This document shows positions 40,027 to 51,210 of a stretch of DNA of 64,000 nt, in pieces. The position numbers and the translations under genes are program-made. The notes beneath the pieces were generated by a model. The model was not told where the DNA came from. It was given only the letters and a program-made list of their open reading frames with translations, and made no database searches. This DNA is from Gammaproteobacteria bacterium. GTDB taxonomy: Bacteria; Gemmatimonadota; Gemmatimonadetes; Longimicrobiales; Gaopeijiaceae. Positions within the stretch are counted from its first letter, which is position 1, and every line of letters starts with the position of its first letter. The stretch covers positions 62,001-126,000 of the forward strand of contig JAPPMM010000019.1 of the NCBI GenBank assembly GCA_028819075.1, written 5' to 3'.

Positions 40027-41556
40027 ATGTTCGATCCCCTGAGAATCAAGATGAGAGTGCTCTTCTACGTCGCCCTCGCGTTCCTGGTCGGCGTGGGCGT
40101 CGCCTCGGGGATGGGATGGACGCAGGACGCGGTCGCAACCCCCGCGATCTCGGTCGCCCCCCAGGTGCCCGCGGAGGCGGTTCAGCCGGCGCGCGACCTG
40201 AGCGAATCCTTCGTACGAGTGGCCGAGGTGGTCACGCCCGCGGTCGTGAGCATTACCACCCGCCGCACGGTTCGGGCCACCAGCAACGACCCCTTCCGCA
40301 ACTGGTTCGGGACGCCGGACCCCGAGCCGCGCACCGGCAGCGGCAGTGGATTCCTGGTCTCGGACGACGGCTACATCCTGACCAACAACCACGTGGTGGA
40401 GGACGCCGACGAGATTACGGTCCAGCTGGAGGACCGGCGCACCTTCGAGGCGACGCTGATCGGCGGTGATCCCACCACCGACGTCGCGGTGATCAAGGTG
40501 GAGGGAAGCGATCTGCCGACGCTCAGCCTGGGCGACTCCGACGGAGTTCGAGTGGGAGAGTGGGTGCTGGCGGTGGGCAACCCGGGGTTCCGGTCGGCCG
40601 GGGGACCGACGTCCTTCAACCATACCGTGACGGCGGGAATCGTCAGCTTCAAGGGTCGGCCGCTGGGCATCATCGGCAACGAGCTGCGCAACGACCCCGA
40701 GTCCCAGGAAGCCGCCCAGTACGCGATCGAGGACTTCATCCAGACCGACGCGGTCATCAACCCCGGGAATTCCGGGGGCCCCATGGTCAACCTCGACGGG
40801 CAGGTGATCGGCATCAATTCCGCGATCGCCAGCGGGGACGGCTACTATCAGGGATACGGCTTCGCGATTCCGATCAGCCTTGCGCACAGGGTGATGGAGG
40901 ATCTCATCGAATACCGCGCGGTGCGGCGCGCCTTCCTGGGCGTGCAGATCGGGCCGGTGGGACCCGAGGACGCCGAAGTCTACCAGCTGCCCGAAGTGAG
41001 CGGCGCGCTGGTTCAGGACGTCACCGGCACGCCGGCCGAGGAAGCGGGGCTGCAGCCGCAGGACGTGATCGTCGCCATCGACGACGACCCCGTCGACTAC
41101 TCGAACCAGTTGCAGCAGCTGGTAGCGCGCAAACGGCCGGGAGACCGGGTGCGCATCGCGTATTACCGTGATGGCCGGCGGCAGGAGACGGAGGCGCAAC
41201 TGGGTCAGTCTCCGCTCAGCGAAACCGCCACCGCTGCGGCGCCCGAGCCGACGACGCGTGCCGAGGAGAGGCTGGGAATCGAGGTTGTGGACAACAGCCC
41301 GGAGGTGGCCCGCCGCTATCAGTTCCGCATCGACGAGGGCGTGCTCATCAGCGGCGTCACCCGCATGGGTCCCGCCGCCCGGCGCGGCGTCCGGGCCGGC
41401 GAGCTTCTGGTACGCATCAACCGGCGGCAGGTGGAGTCCGCGGATGAAGTCACGGAGTTGCTGGCCGAGGTGGAGCCCGGGGAAATCGTCACGCTGGTCC
41501 TGGCCAATCCGATGACCGGCGGGCAGCGCTTCATCAACATCCGCATGCCGGAGTGA
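40027..41556 (+). CDS. HtrA/DegP-type serine protease with two PDZ domains
   Basis: 509 residues. One N-terminal membrane segment (about 9-29) anchors it in the inner membrane with the protease in the periplasm. Catalytic triad His122 (TNNHVV), Asp152 (TTDVAVIK) and Ser249 (PGNSGGPMVN). PDZ1 is at about 300-390 and PDZ2 at about 420-505. Envelope protein quality control. AGGAGG is five bases before the ATG. Next to dnaK, tig and clpPX, in a proteostasis block; whether it shares the dnaK transcript is unclear. Confidence 0.94.
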   Translation: MFDPLRIKMRVLFYVALAFLVGVGVASGMGWTQDAVATPAISVAPQVPAEAVQPARDLSESFVRVAEVVTPAVVSITTRRTVRATSNDPFRNWFGTPDPEPRTGSGSGFLVSDDGYILTNNHVVEDADEITVQLEDRRTFEATLIGGDPTTDVAVIKVEGSDLPTLSLGDSDGVRVGEWVLAVGNPGFRSAGGPTSFNHTVTAGIVSFKGRPLGIIGNELRNDPESQEAAQYAIEDFIQTDAVINPGNSGGPMVNLDGQVIGINSAIASGDGYYQGYGFAIPISLAHRVMEDLIEYRAVRRAFLGVQIGPVGPEDAEVYQLPEVSGALVQDVTGTPAEEAGLQPQDVIVAIDDDPVDYSNQLQQLVARKRPGDRVRIAYYRDGRRQETEAQLGQSPLSETATAAAPEPTTRAEERLGIEVVDNSPEVARRYQFRIDEGVLISGVTRMGPAARRGVRAGELLVRINRRQVESADEVTELLAEVEPGEIVTLVLANPMTGGQRFINIRMPE

Positions 41557-41557
41557 C

Positions 41558-41574
41558 CGGTTCCGGGGGAACCG
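41558..41574 (+). terminator. Short hairpin after htrA
   Basis: CGGTTCC-GGG-GGAACCG, a perfect 7-bp stem starting two bases past the htrA stop, followed by a weak T-run (CTAAGTTTGT). Could act as a partial terminator before the tRNA gene. Confidence 0.45.
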
Positions 41575-41636
41575 CTAAGTTTGTACCAGCTTCGGGGATG
41601 CTGCGGAGGAGAACTCCGCCCGGACCCGGGGTTTCC

Positions 41637-41719
41637 GCGAAAGTGGCGGAATTGGTAGACGCGCGGGATTTAGGATCCCGTGGCCCCGGGCCGTGGGGGT
41701 TCGAGTCCCCCCTTTCGCA
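41637..41719 (+). tRNA. tRNA-Leu (anticodon UAG)
   Basis: 83 nt. Acceptor stem GCGAAAG (41637-41643) pairs with CTTTCGC (41712-41718), discriminator A. D-arm region GGCGGAATTGGTAGACGC, anticodon stem CGGGA/TCCCG enclosing TTTAGGA (TAG anticodon), a long class II variable arm, and T arm GGGGG-TTCGAGT-CCCCC. The CCA end is not encoded. It lies between htrA and tig. Confidence 0.96.
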
Positions 41720-41786
41720 TCCTGTCCGCGAAGTCGCACTTCGCTCGCCGAAGCGGACCTGACACAGCCATGACGAGCCTCGACCC

Positions 41787-43049
41787 TTGACCATCGATCC
41801 CTCGCGCCTGCGCGTATCCGTCACCGAGGGCGAACGCTGGCGGCGGGACCTCGCCATCACCGTTCCCGCCGACATCGTCGGGCGCGAGCGCGCCCGCGTG
41901 ATGGGCAGCGTCTCGGGCCGGGCACGCATGCCGGGCTTCCGCAAGGGCAGGATTCCGGCGAGGGTGCTCGAGCAGCGCTACGGAGCCGCCGTCGAGCAGG
42001 AAACGCTGGAGACGCTCCTGAACGAGGCGACCCGGGCGGCCATCCAGAGCGAGCAGTTGCGGCCCATCAGCGATCCCGAAGTGGGCGCGGTGCGGAGCGA
42101 ACCGGGCGAGGACCTCTTCTTCGAGATTTCGTTCGACGTCGAGCCCCGGATCGAGATCGAGCGCAGCGGCGGATTCGTGGTGGAGAGGCCGGCGGTGGAG
42201 GTCGGCGACGCGGAAGTCGAGGCGGTCCTGCTACGCCTGCGCCAGCAGAACGGCGCCTGGCGTCCGCTGGAGGCCGGGCTCCCGGACGCGGGCAACGCGG
42301 TCGGGGTGAACATCCTGCAACTGGACCGCGAGGACGCCGAAGCGAGGGACTACGAGTTTATTCTGGGCGAGGGCGACGCGATTCCGGATGTGGAGCGCGC
42401 AATCGAGCAACTGGAAGTGGGAACGGAGGGAGACTTCGTGGTCCGGTTCCCCGACGACTTTCCCAACGAGGAGCGGCGGGGCGAGGAAGAGCGCCTGCGC
42501 ATCCGGCTCGTCAGCCGAAAGGTTCTCGACCTGCCGGAACTGGACGACGACTTCGCGGCCAGCCTTGACTTCCCGAACCTCGACGATCTCCAGGACAAGG
42601 TCCGGGCGGACCTGGAGCAGAACGCCGCAGGCCAGGCGGAACAGGTGGTCCGGGCACGCCTCATGGAGTTTGTCCTGGAGGCGAACGCCTTCGACGCGCC
42701 CGGCTCCATGGTCGACCGGTACCTGGAGGCGGTGGCCGGCGAAGGACCCGAGGACACGCCGCCCGAGAAGGTGGAGGAGATGAAGGCCGCCATCCGTCCG
42801 CGCGCGGAGAGGGCGGTTCGCACCATGCTGGCGGTGGAGAGCCTGGCCCGGGCCAACGACCTGGTCGCCAGCCCGCTCGAGGTGTCGGAGCGGGTCGACG
42901 AGATCGCGCGCAGGAACGCCGTGCAGCCGGAGACGGTGGAGGCCCAGCTGCGCCGGAACGGGCGCATGGAGTCGCTGGAGCGAGAGATCACCGAAGGAAA
43001 GGTGTTCGAATTCCTGAAACAGCAGTCCGAGATCATCCAAGCCGACTGA
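41787..43049 (+). CDS. tig: Trigger factor, ribosome-associated chaperone
   Basis: 420 residues. N-terminal ribosome-binding domain with RARMPGFRKGRIPARVLEQRYG (the signature motif), a PPIase-like domain (around 155-245, NAVGVNILQLD...EFILGEGDAIPDVERAIEQLEVG) and a C-terminal helical domain. The PPIase domain looks diverged. TTG start at 41787 because the only nearby ATG (41770) is out of frame. First gene of tig-clpP-clpX-engB, the classic arrangement. Confidence 0.94.
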   Translation: MTIDPSRLRVSVTEGERWRRDLAITVPADIVGRERARVMGSVSGRARMPGFRKGRIPARVLEQRYGAAVEQETLETLLNEATRAAIQSEQLRPISDPEVGAVRSEPGEDLFFEISFDVEPRIEIERSGGFVVERPAVEVGDAEVEAVLLRLRQQNGAWRPLEAGLPDAGNAVGVNILQLDREDAEARDYEFILGEGDAIPDVERAIEQLEVGTEGDFVVRFPDDFPNEERRGEEERLRIRLVSRKVLDLPELDDDFAASLDFPNLDDLQDKVRADLEQNAAGQAEQVVRARLMEFVLEANAFDAPGSMVDRYLEAVAGEGPEDTPPEKVEEMKAAIRPRAERAVRTMLAVESLARANDLVASPLEVSERVDEIARRNAVQPETVEAQLRRNGRMESLEREITEGKVFEFLKQQSEIIQAD

Positions 43050-43076
43050 GCCGGACCAACGGAGAACGAAAACCCG

Positions 43077-43697
43077 ATGCCTATTTTTCCTCCGTACGTC
43101 ATCGAGCGGACGAGCCGCGGAGAACGAAGCTACGACATCTTCAGCCGCCTGCTGATGGACCGGATCGTCTTCCTGGGCTCACATATCGACGACAATGTGG
43201 CCAATGTCATTCTGGCCCAGTTGCTCTTTCTGGACGCGGAGGATCCCGAGCGGGACATCTATCTGTACATCAATTCACCCGGCGGGAGCGTCTACGCCGG
43301 ACTCGCCATTTTCGACACCATGCAGCACCTGCGGGCACCGGTCTCCACCTACTGCGTGGGCATGGCGGCTTCGATGGCCGCGATCCTGGTAGCCGCGGGA
43401 GCGCCCGGCAAGCGCAGCGCCCTGCCCAACTCGCGCATCATGATCCATCAGCCGTCCACTGGGGCGCAGGGCACCGCGGCAGACATCGAGATCGCCGCCC
43501 GCGAGGTGCTCGACATTCGTGAGCGGCTCAACGGCATCCTCGCCGACTGCACCGGGCAGCCGATGGACAAGATCGCGCAGGACGTGGACCGCGACCGCTT
43601 CATGAGCCCCGACGAGGCGCGCGAATACGGCCTGATCGACCGGGTGCTGGTGGGCCGGGAAGAAGAAGCCGCCAGGGACGTGCGCCTTGAGGAATAG
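43077..43697 (+). CDS. clpP: ATP-dependent Clp protease proteolytic subunit
   Basis: 206 residues. Serine-protease barrel with catalytic Ser in [15 protein letters not shown], His in [13 protein letters not shown] and Asp in [27 protein letters not shown] is the standard handle region. Associates with ClpX, encoded 40 bp downstream. Confidence 0.98.
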   Translation: MPIFPPYVIERTSRGERSYDIFSRLLMDRIVFLGSHIDDNVANVILAQLLFLDAEDPERDIYLYINSPGGSVYAGLAIFDTMQHLRAPVSTYCVGMAASMAAILVAAGAPGKRSALPNSRIMIHQPSTGAQGTAADIEIAAREVLDIRERLNGILADCTGQPMDKIAQDVDRDRFMSPDEAREYGLIDRVLVGREEEAARDVRLEE

Positions 43698-43737
43698 CAA
43701 CACACCCGGATCCTGACACCGCATACCGAGCAGACGC

Positions 43738-44991
43738 GTGCCCACGACCAGCGACAAGTTCCCCCGCTGCAGCTTCTGCGGAAAGACCAAGGACTCCGTC
43801 AAGAAGTTCATCTCCGGGCCTCAGGTCTACATCTGCAACGAGTGCATCTCGCTCTGTAACGAGATTCTCGCAGAAGAGGAGGAGCGCGAGGCGGTGTCCG
43901 TGGTGGTGCCCACCATGGTGCCCGCGGAGATCAAGGCGGCCCTCGACCAATACGTCATCGGGCAGGAGGAGGCCAAGAGGGCGCTGGCGGTCGCGGTCTA
44001 CAACCACTACAAGCGCGTCAACCACCAGGGGCAGATCGACGATGTCGAGATCGACAAGGCGAACATCCTCCTGGTCGGGCCCACGGGCGTGGGCAAGACG
44101 CTGCTGGCACAGACGCTCGCGCGCATCCTGAAGGTGCCCTTCACCATCGCCGACGCCACCACGCTGACCGAGGCGGGCTATGTGGGCGAGGACGTCGAGA
44201 ACATCCTGGTGCGCCTGCTTCAGGCCAGCGACTTCAACATCACGGCCTGCGAGCGCGGGATCGTCTACGTCGACGAGCTCGACAAGATCGCGCGCAAGTC
44301 CGAGAACCCGTCGATCACCCGGGACGTCTCGGGCGAGGGTGTGCAGCAGGCGCTGCTGAAGATCCTCGAAGGCACCGTCGCCAGCGTGCCCCCCCAGGGC
44401 GGACGCAAGCATCCGCAGCAGGAGTACCTGCAGGTCGATACCCGCAACATCCTCTTCATCTGCGGCGGCGCCTTCGACGGGCTGGAGGAAATCGTCGAGC
44501 AGCGCATCGGCCAGCGGCGCATCGGCTTCGGCAAGAGTTCCGCGGAAGGCACCGGCGACTACCGCAACCGCGACGATCTGGTCAGGCTGGTCGAGCCCGA
44601 GGATCTGCAGCGCTACGGGCTCATCCCCGAGCTGGTGGGGCGGCTGCCGGTCTCGGTAGGCCTCTCGGAACTCGACGAGGACGACCTCGTGCGGATCCTC
44701 GAGGAGCCCAGGAACGCCCTGGTCAAGCAGTACCGCAAGATGTTCGAGCTGGAGGACGTGGGGATCACCTTCGATCGCCAGGCACTGCGCGAGGTGGCGA
44801 AGAAGGCTGCCGACCGGGGCACGGGAGCGCGGGGGCTGAGGGCGGTGCTCGAGGAAGTGATGCAGGACGTGATGTTCGAGGTGCCGTCGCGGCACGACGT
44901 GCGCGAGATTGTGATCACGGTCGAATCGGTCATCTCGGGGACCCCTCCCCTGCTGGTGCTCGAAGGGGAGCGGCAGAAGAAGGAGGCCTGA
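43738..44991 (+). CDS. clpX: ATP-dependent Clp protease ATP-binding subunit ClpX
   Basis: 417 residues. N-terminal zinc domain with CSFCGK and CNECISLC; Walker [16 protein letters not shown]; Walker [11 protein letters not shown]; sensor and pore features ([14 protein letters not shown]). Unfoldase that feeds ClpP. GTG start at 43738. Confidence 0.98.
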   Translation: MPTTSDKFPRCSFCGKTKDSVKKFISGPQVYICNECISLCNEILAEEEEREAVSVVVPTMVPAEIKAALDQYVIGQEEAKRALAVAVYNHYKRVNHQGQIDDVEIDKANILLVGPTGVGKTLLAQTLARILKVPFTIADATTLTEAGYVGEDVENILVRLLQASDFNITACERGIVYVDELDKIARKSENPSITRDVSGEGVQQALLKILEGTVASVPPQGGRKHPQQEYLQVDTRNILFICGGAFDGLEEIVEQRIGQRRIGFGKSSAEGTGDYRNRDDLVRLVEPEDLQRYGLIPELVGRLPVSVGLSELDEDDLVRILEEPRNALVKQYRKMFELEDVGITFDRQALREVAKKAADRGTGARGLRAVLEEVMQDVMFEVPSRHDVREIVITVESVISGTPPLLVLEGERQKKEA

Positions 44992-45011
44992 GGAAGCACC
45001 CGCGAGAACCC

Positions 45012-45608
45012 ATGATCATTCGCAGCGTCGAGTTCGCGGGCAGCCACGTCGATCCCGGCGTGTCGATCGCGCCCGAGCTGCCCCACGTCGCCTTCTGGGG
45101 CCGCTCCAACGTGGGCAAGTCATCGCTCATCAACCTCCTCCTCCGGCGCACGCGCAAGAAGGTGGCGCGCGTGTCGGCGCGCCCGGGGAAGACCCAGACC
45201 CTCAACTTCTACATCGTCAACCACCGCTTCGTGCTGGTCGATCTTCCGGGCTTCGGCTACGCGAAGGTGTCGCGCACGCTGCGCGAGAGCTGGCAGCGGC
45301 TGGTGCGCGACTACCTGAAGCGAAGTCGCGAGCTGGCCGGGGTGGTGCTCCTGATCGACGCCCGCCGCGATGCGGCGCCCGCGGACCTCGCCGCGGTCGA
45401 GTTGCTGGGTGAGGTCGGCTTGCCCGCCCTGATCGTAGTCACCAAGATCGACAAGACGCGAAAGAGCGCCCGGGAGCAGCGGATCGCGCGCCTGCGCGAG
45501 CAGCTTGCGGTGTCGAGGGACCAGTTGGTGGTGTCGTCCGCGCGCACCGGCGAGGGGCGGGACGAGCTCCTGGGCGCGATCGGGGGTCTGCTGGACGCCG
45601 GCGGCTGA
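45012..45608 (+). CDS. engB: Ribosome-biogenesis GTPase EngB (YsxC/YihA)
   Basis: 198 residues. G1 GRSNVGKSSLINLLL, G3 DLPGFGYA, G4 TKIDK and G5-region SSART. Supports assembly of the large ribosomal subunit. Adjacent to clpX, as in many bacteria; 20 bp gap. Confidence 0.96.
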   Translation: MIIRSVEFAGSHVDPGVSIAPELPHVAFWGRSNVGKSSLINLLLRRTRKKVARVSARPGKTQTLNFYIVNHRFVLVDLPGFGYAKVSRTLRESWQRLVRDYLKRSRELAGVVLLIDARRDAAPADLAAVELLGEVGLPALIVVTKIDKTRKSAREQRIARLREQLAVSRDQLVVSSARTGEGRDELLGAIGGLLDAGG

Positions 45609-45658
45609 GGTCCGCGGCGCGCGGACGCCCACATGGGCTCAGGGCAGGAGGACGATCC

Positions 45659-46273
45659 ATGCGCGACCAGGATATGGCAACCCCAGGCCGCCGGTGGATC
45701 GTGGCGCTGGCATGCCTTGCCGCGTTAGCTACGCCGGCCGCCGCGCAGGAGCCCGAGGAGGAGGACCTGGTTCCGGCCGGCTTCGGGACCCTGCTGCAGG
45801 ACGAGGTGTCGCTCTCGCTCCGCTCCCAGGATCTGCTGATCAAGGCCACCCCGCTGGCAGAGGAGGTGACGCGGCTCACCGCACCCGATACCCACGCCCG
45901 CCTCTCGGCGCTGGCCGCCGCGCACCGCGAGACGCTCGAATTCCAGACGCGGTCGACCGACCCGGTGCTCTTCCTGGTGTCGGTGTTCAGCTACCAGCCC
46001 GACGTCACCTACCAGCCCGAGGACATCAATATCGTCAACCAGGGGATTCGCGAACGGCCGCTGGCCATTCAGGCGATCACCCCGGGATGGGGCGTGCAGC
46101 GGCTGGACCAGCAGGAAACGCAGATGGCGATCTACGCCTTCAGCCCCTTCATCAACCTCGACCTCGACCTCGAGATCGAGTACAGGGACGCGCGCAACGC
46201 CGGCTGGCAGCGGATTCTGACCGTGCTGGAAGCCGAGCGCGCGAAGGTGCGGGCACGGGCGGGGGGCTGGTAG
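45659..46273 (+). CDS. Small exported protein of unknown function
   Basis: 204 residues with a signal peptide (RRWIVALACLAALATPAAAQ) and an acidic stretch after it (EPEEEDLVPAG). No recognised domain. The middle (FLVSVFSYQPDVTYQPEDINIVNQGIRERPLAIQAITPGWG) and the end (FSPFINLDLDLEIEYRDARNAGW) look like a beta-sheet periplasmic or surface protein. AGGAGG before the ATG at 45659 fixes the start. Codirectional with engB and converges on the activator gene with a 16-bp gap. Confidence 0.7.
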   Translation: MRDQDMATPGRRWIVALACLAALATPAAAQEPEEEDLVPAGFGTLLQDEVSLSLRSQDLLIKATPLAEEVTRLTAPDTHARLSALAAAHRETLEFQTRSTDPVLFLVSVFSYQPDVTYQPEDINIVNQGIRERPLAIQAITPGWGVQRLDQQETQMAIYAFSPFINLDLDLEIEYRDARNAGWQRILTVLEAERAKVRARAGGW

Positions 46274-46289
46274 CCCTGGCGCTGCGGCG

Positions 46290-48061
<1,772 letters not shown>

Positions 48062-48065
<4 letters not shown>

Positions 48066-48595
48066 GGGGATGCGGAGGTGCGGGGGGCGTGCGAGACCGA
48101 GGTGCCGCGCGAGAGTTCGACGGCGTGCTCGAGGACGGGGTCGAGGATCTCGAGCCCGTCGCGCACGCCGCCGGTGCTGCCGGGGAAATTGACGATCACG
48201 GTCCCCCCACGGAACCCGGCCACGCCCCGCGACAGGTTCGAGTAGGGGGTCTTGAGCGCGCCCCGCGCCCGGAGAGCTTCGGCGAGACCCGGAGCCTCCC
48301 CGTCCAGCACCGCCAGGGTGGCCTCGGGGGTGACGTCGCGGGCGGTGAAGCCGGTTCCCCCGGTGGTAAGGATGACGTCCGCGTCCAGGCGGTCGGACCA
48401 GTCGAGGAGCACCGGCACGATGGCGGCGGTCTCGTCCGGGACGACCGTGCGCGCGACCACCTCGTACCCGCGCGCCCGGCACCACGACTCGATGGCGTCC
48501 CCGCTGGTGTCGGCGCGCTCACCCCGGACACCGAGGTCGCTGGCCGTCAGGATCGCCACGGTCAGGGGGCGGGGGGTTGTCGGGTCGCCGGTCAC
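48062..48595 (-). CDS. MoaB/MogA-family molybdopterin protein
   Basis: 177 residues. Fold motifs: ILTASDLGVRGERADTSGD, DVILTTGGTGFTARDVTPEATLAVLD, and the C-terminal NFPGSTGGVRDGLEIL. Adenylylates molybdopterin in molybdenum cofactor synthesis, with MoeA. GTG at 48595 was chosen because it leaves a 16-bp gap to gcvT; an ATG at 48670 would overlap gcvT by 59 bp. MogA versus MoaB cannot be told. Confidence 0.86.
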
Positions 48596-48611
48596 CTCAT
48601 GGGCCTCCGTG

Positions 48612-49721
48612 TCAGCGCCGGATCGAGCCGCGGCGGTAGAAGGGGGGGCGGACCACCACGGCGGGGACATCCGCGCGGCGGATGCGCACGGCCACCTGCG
48701 TGCCGGGGGCGGCGAGGGGGGTGGGGAGGTAGCCCATGGCGATCCCCTCTCCCAGCGACGGGCTCACCGTCCCGCTGGTCAGGGTTCCGGCGAGCTCGCC
48801 CTCCGCGACGATCTCGTAGCCGGGCCGCGGGAAGCCGCGTTCCAGCAAACGCAGCCCGACGAGGCGGCGCGGAATCCCCTCGGCCTTCTGGCGCACCAGC
48901 GCGTCACGCCCCGAAAAGTCGCCCTTCCCCGGCTTCACCACCCAGCCCAGCCCCGACTCGAGCGCGCTGTGTTCCTCGTCCAGATCGTTGCCGTAAAGGG
49001 CGTATCCCATCTCGAGCCGCAGAGAGTCCCTGGCACCCAGGCCCGTGGGTTCCAGACCGTGCTCGGCACCGGCTTCGAGCAGCGCGCGCCAGACCGCCGG
49101 CGCGTCGCCGGCCTCCAGGTACAGCTCGAAGCCGTCCTCTCCGGTATACCCGGTGCGCGCCACCATCGCCGGCACGCCGGCGACTTCGCCGGTGGTGAAG
49201 CGGTAGTAGCCTACAGCGTCCAGGTCCGCTCCGGTGAGCCGGGCGAGGATGCCCGCGGCCGAAGGCCCCTGCAGTGCCAGCAGGGCGGTGCGGTCGGAAA
49301 TGTCGCGCACTTCGCAGTCGAAGCCGGACGCGTGCCGCGTCACCCACGCCCAGTCCTTGTCGCGGTTGGCCGCGTTGACCACCAGCAGGTAGCGGTCCTC
49401 GAAGCGATAGACGAGCAGGTCGTCCAGCACGCATCCCGTCGCGTCGCAGAATGCGGAGTACTGCGCCTGCCCCACCTCCATGCGGCCCGCGTCGTTGGTG
49501 GTCAGCCACTGCACCAGGTCGAGAGCCCCGGCGCCGCGCACCTCGAATTCGCCCATGTGCGAGACGTCGAAGAGACCCGCGCGCTCGCGCACCGCGTTGT
49601 GCTCCGCGCGGATGCCCCGGCGATACTGGACCGGCATCTCGTATCCCGCGAAGGGCACCATCCTGCCGCCGGCCCGAAGGTGTTCGTCATGGAGCGGCGT
49701 GCGGGCGAGCCCCGCGCTCAT
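48612..49721 (-). CDS. gcvT: Glycine cleavage system T protein (aminomethyltransferase)
   Basis: 369 residues. Takes the aminomethyl group from lipoylated H protein to tetrahydrofolate. Signatures: PVQYRRGIRAEHNAVRERAGLFDVSHMGEF, AQYSAFCDATGCVLDDLLVYRF, RTGYTGEDGFELYLEAGDA, RDSLRLEMGYALYGNDL and the C-terminal GTVSPSLGEGIAMGYL. ATG at 49721 preferred (AGAGGG upstream) over a GTG 30 bp earlier. No gcvH or gcvP here. Starts 36 bp after the argF stop. Confidence 0.95.
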   Translation of the reverse strand: MSAGLARTPLHDEHLRAGGRMVPFAGYEMPVQYRRGIRAEHNAVRERAGLFDVSHMGEFEVRGAGALDLVQWLTTNDAGRMEVGQAQYSAFCDATGCVLDDLLVYRFEDRYLLVVNAANRDKDWAWVTRHASGFDCEVRDISDRTALLALQGPSAAGILARLTGADLDAVGYYRFTTGEVAGVPAMVARTGYTGEDGFELYLEAGDAPAVWRALLEAGAEHGLEPTGLGARDSLRLEMGYALYGNDLDEEHSALESGLGWVVKPGKGDFSGRDALVRQKAEGIPRRLVGLRLLERGFPRPGYEIVAEGELAGTLTSGTVSPSLGEGIAMGYLPTPLAAPGTQVAVRIRRADVPAVVVRPPFYRRGSIRR

Positions 49722-49757
49722 GGAGTCCCTCTTCCGGTCATCGGCTGCCACCTCCGG

Positions 49758-50687
49758 TCATTCATCATTGCAATCCTCTCCCAGCAGTGCGATCAAGAGT
49801 GCCTTCTGGGTGTGCAATCGGTTCTCCGCCTCCCGGAACACGCGTGAACGGGGGCCTTCCAGGACCGCCTCCGTGACCTCCTCGCCGCGGTGGGCGGGGA
49901 GGCAATGCAGGAAGATCGCTCGTTCGGAGGCCCGCGCCATCAGCGCGCGATCCACGGTAAAGCCCGAAAAAGCGTCTCGGCGTGCATCCGCCTCGCCCTC
50001 CTGTCCCATCGAAGCCCACACGTCGGTGGTGACCACATCGGCGCCCTCGGCGGCCTCGCGCGGCGATCGGGTGAGGTGCACGGGGGCGGCCGCGCGGGCG
50101 CGCGCCACGATCTCGGGGTCCGGGTCGAAGCCCCGGGGGCACGCCAGCGCCAGCTCGAAGCCGAGAATGGACGCGGCGTTCAGCCAGGAGTTGGCCATGT
50201 TGTTTCCGTCTCCGATCCAGGCGACGCGAATCCCGTCGAACCCCGGCCCGAACTCCTCCTGCATGGTCATCAGATCGGCGAGCAGCTGACACGGGTGCAG
50301 GAGGTCGGTGAGGCCGTTGATGACCGGAATCGGCGCCCAGCGGGCCAGTTGCTCCACCTCCTCCTGATCGAAGGTGCGGATCATGATGCCGTCCACGTAG
50401 CGCCCCAGGACGCGCGCGGTGTCGGCGAGCGGCTCGTCGCGTCCGATCTGCGTGTCCACCGCGGAGAGGAAGAGCGCCTGCCCGCCCAACTGGACCATGC
50501 CCACCTCGAACGCCACCCGGGTGCGGGTGGAATTCTTGCGGAAAACCATCGCCAGGGACTTGCTCCGGAGCGGCGCGCGCGGACCCTCTCCGGCCTTCAG
50601 GCGCCGAGCGTGCTCCAGCAAGGACGCCAGTTCGTCGCGGGTGAAATCCTGTAGGGACAGAAAGTCCTTCTTGCGGGCTGGGGTCAT
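49758..50687 (-). CDS. argF: Ornithine carbamoyltransferase
   Basis: 309 residues. Carbamoyl-phosphate binding FRKNSTRTRVAFE, HPCQLLAD, ornithine-binding TDVWASMGQE, and catalytic HCLPAHRGEEVTEAVLEG. Converts ornithine to citrulline in arginine synthesis. The true start is the ATG at 50687; an earlier in-frame ATG at 50750 falls inside the palindromic site. First gene of the argF-gcvT-moaB-activator operon. Confidence 0.95.
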   Translation of the reverse strand: MTPARKKDFLSLQDFTRDELASLLEHARRLKAGEGPRAPLRSKSLAMVFRKNSTRTRVAFEVGMVQLGGQALFLSAVDTQIGRDEPLADTARVLGRYVDGIMIRTFDQEEVEQLARWAPIPVINGLTDLLHPCQLLADLMTMQEEFGPGFDGIRVAWIGDGNNMANSWLNAASILGFELALACPRGFDPDPEIVARARAAAPVHLTRSPREAAEGADVVTTDVWASMGQEGEADARRDAFSGFTVDRALMARASERAIFLHCLPAHRGEEVTEAVLEGPRSRVFREAENRLHTQKALLIALLGEDCNDE

Positions 50688-50741
50688 GGACTCGGGAAGG
50701 CGATCTTCGGATCGGAGGACCGTTGGAGGATGGCTGCTCCA

Positions 50742-50760
50742 GTCTGCCATTTTGGCAGAC
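50742..50760. promoter_or_regulatory. Perfect palindrome GTCTGCC-ATTTT-GGCAGAC
   Basis: A 7-bp perfect inverted repeat with a 5-bp spacer, 55 bp before the argF start. Identical in core to the two dnaK sites and to the next site at 50818. Confidence 0.8.
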
Positions 50761-50817
50761 GCGCCCCCAAGCTACCAAGGACGGCTGTGCCGGGGAAGCC
50801 GCCCAGGGGGCAGGAGC

Positions 50818-50832
50818 CTGCCATTTTGGCAT
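50818..50832. promoter_or_regulatory. Second palindrome CTGCC-ATTTT-GGCAT
   Basis: Copy of the same motif, 76 bp further upstream of argF. The inner four bases of each arm (TGCC/GGCA) are symmetric. Spacing between copies is 74-76 bp. Confidence 0.7.
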
Positions 50833-51038
50833 AAGGTCACGAATCCGCATCTGATGCGACCGGTCTGGAAGCGATTCGATGGGGTCGAGCGGGTAGGACC
50901 GATCCTTGACGTAGTGATTCTCGCCCGGACGCGGCGGGAGCGTGTGGCTACCCTTCCCCCGGGATCACGTCCAGGATCCCGATCCGCTCGACATCGACCG
51001 GGCTCGAGTTGCACGGGCCGCAGACACCTCGTATCACG

Positions 51039-51116
51039 TTTCTGCCGACGCCGTCGTCATATTTCTACCTCTGATATAGTTGCTATTCTGCCGATACATG
51101 CGTCCTTTTTCTGCCG
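51039..51116. repeat. Four TTTCTRCC elements at exact 23-bp spacing
   Basis: CTGCC/CTACC cores begin at 51042, 51065, 51088 and 51111, each exactly 23 bp apart, each preceded by TT. The elements are TTTCTGCCG, TTTCTACCT, ATTCTGCCG and TTTCTGCCG. Flanking bases within a unit vary. Iteron-like array about 95-170 bp before the ATPase start. Confidence 0.6.
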
Positions 51117-51210
51117 TTTTTGGTTGCGTAGTCAATCCGGCGAGTCTAGTTTCCTGGTGGACGCGCGACTCTTCCCGAAGCCCGACTTCCTGTTCCGCCA
51201 GACCCACCAA

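Larger units (their letters stand above)
50688..51210. other. 523-bp intergenic region between argF and the DUF4143 ATPase gene
   Basis: Holds two palindromes (50742-50760, 50818-50832) and the four-element 23-bp repeat array (51039-51116). No convincing gene; the part from about 51030 to 51130 is less GC-rich than its surroundings and contains TATAGT (51075-51080) with no matching -35. Confidence 0.7.

Noticed and set aside
41770..41790. Six-codon frame (MTSLDP) whose stop overlaps the tig TTG start
   Set aside because: It could be a coupling leader, but it has no ribosome site and such short frames arise by chance.
50688..50830. A -24/-12 promoter for argF next to the palindromes
   Set aside because: I read the minus strand through this region and found no GG-N10-GC with a TTGC-like end; the nearest candidates have spacing of 9 or the wrong bases.
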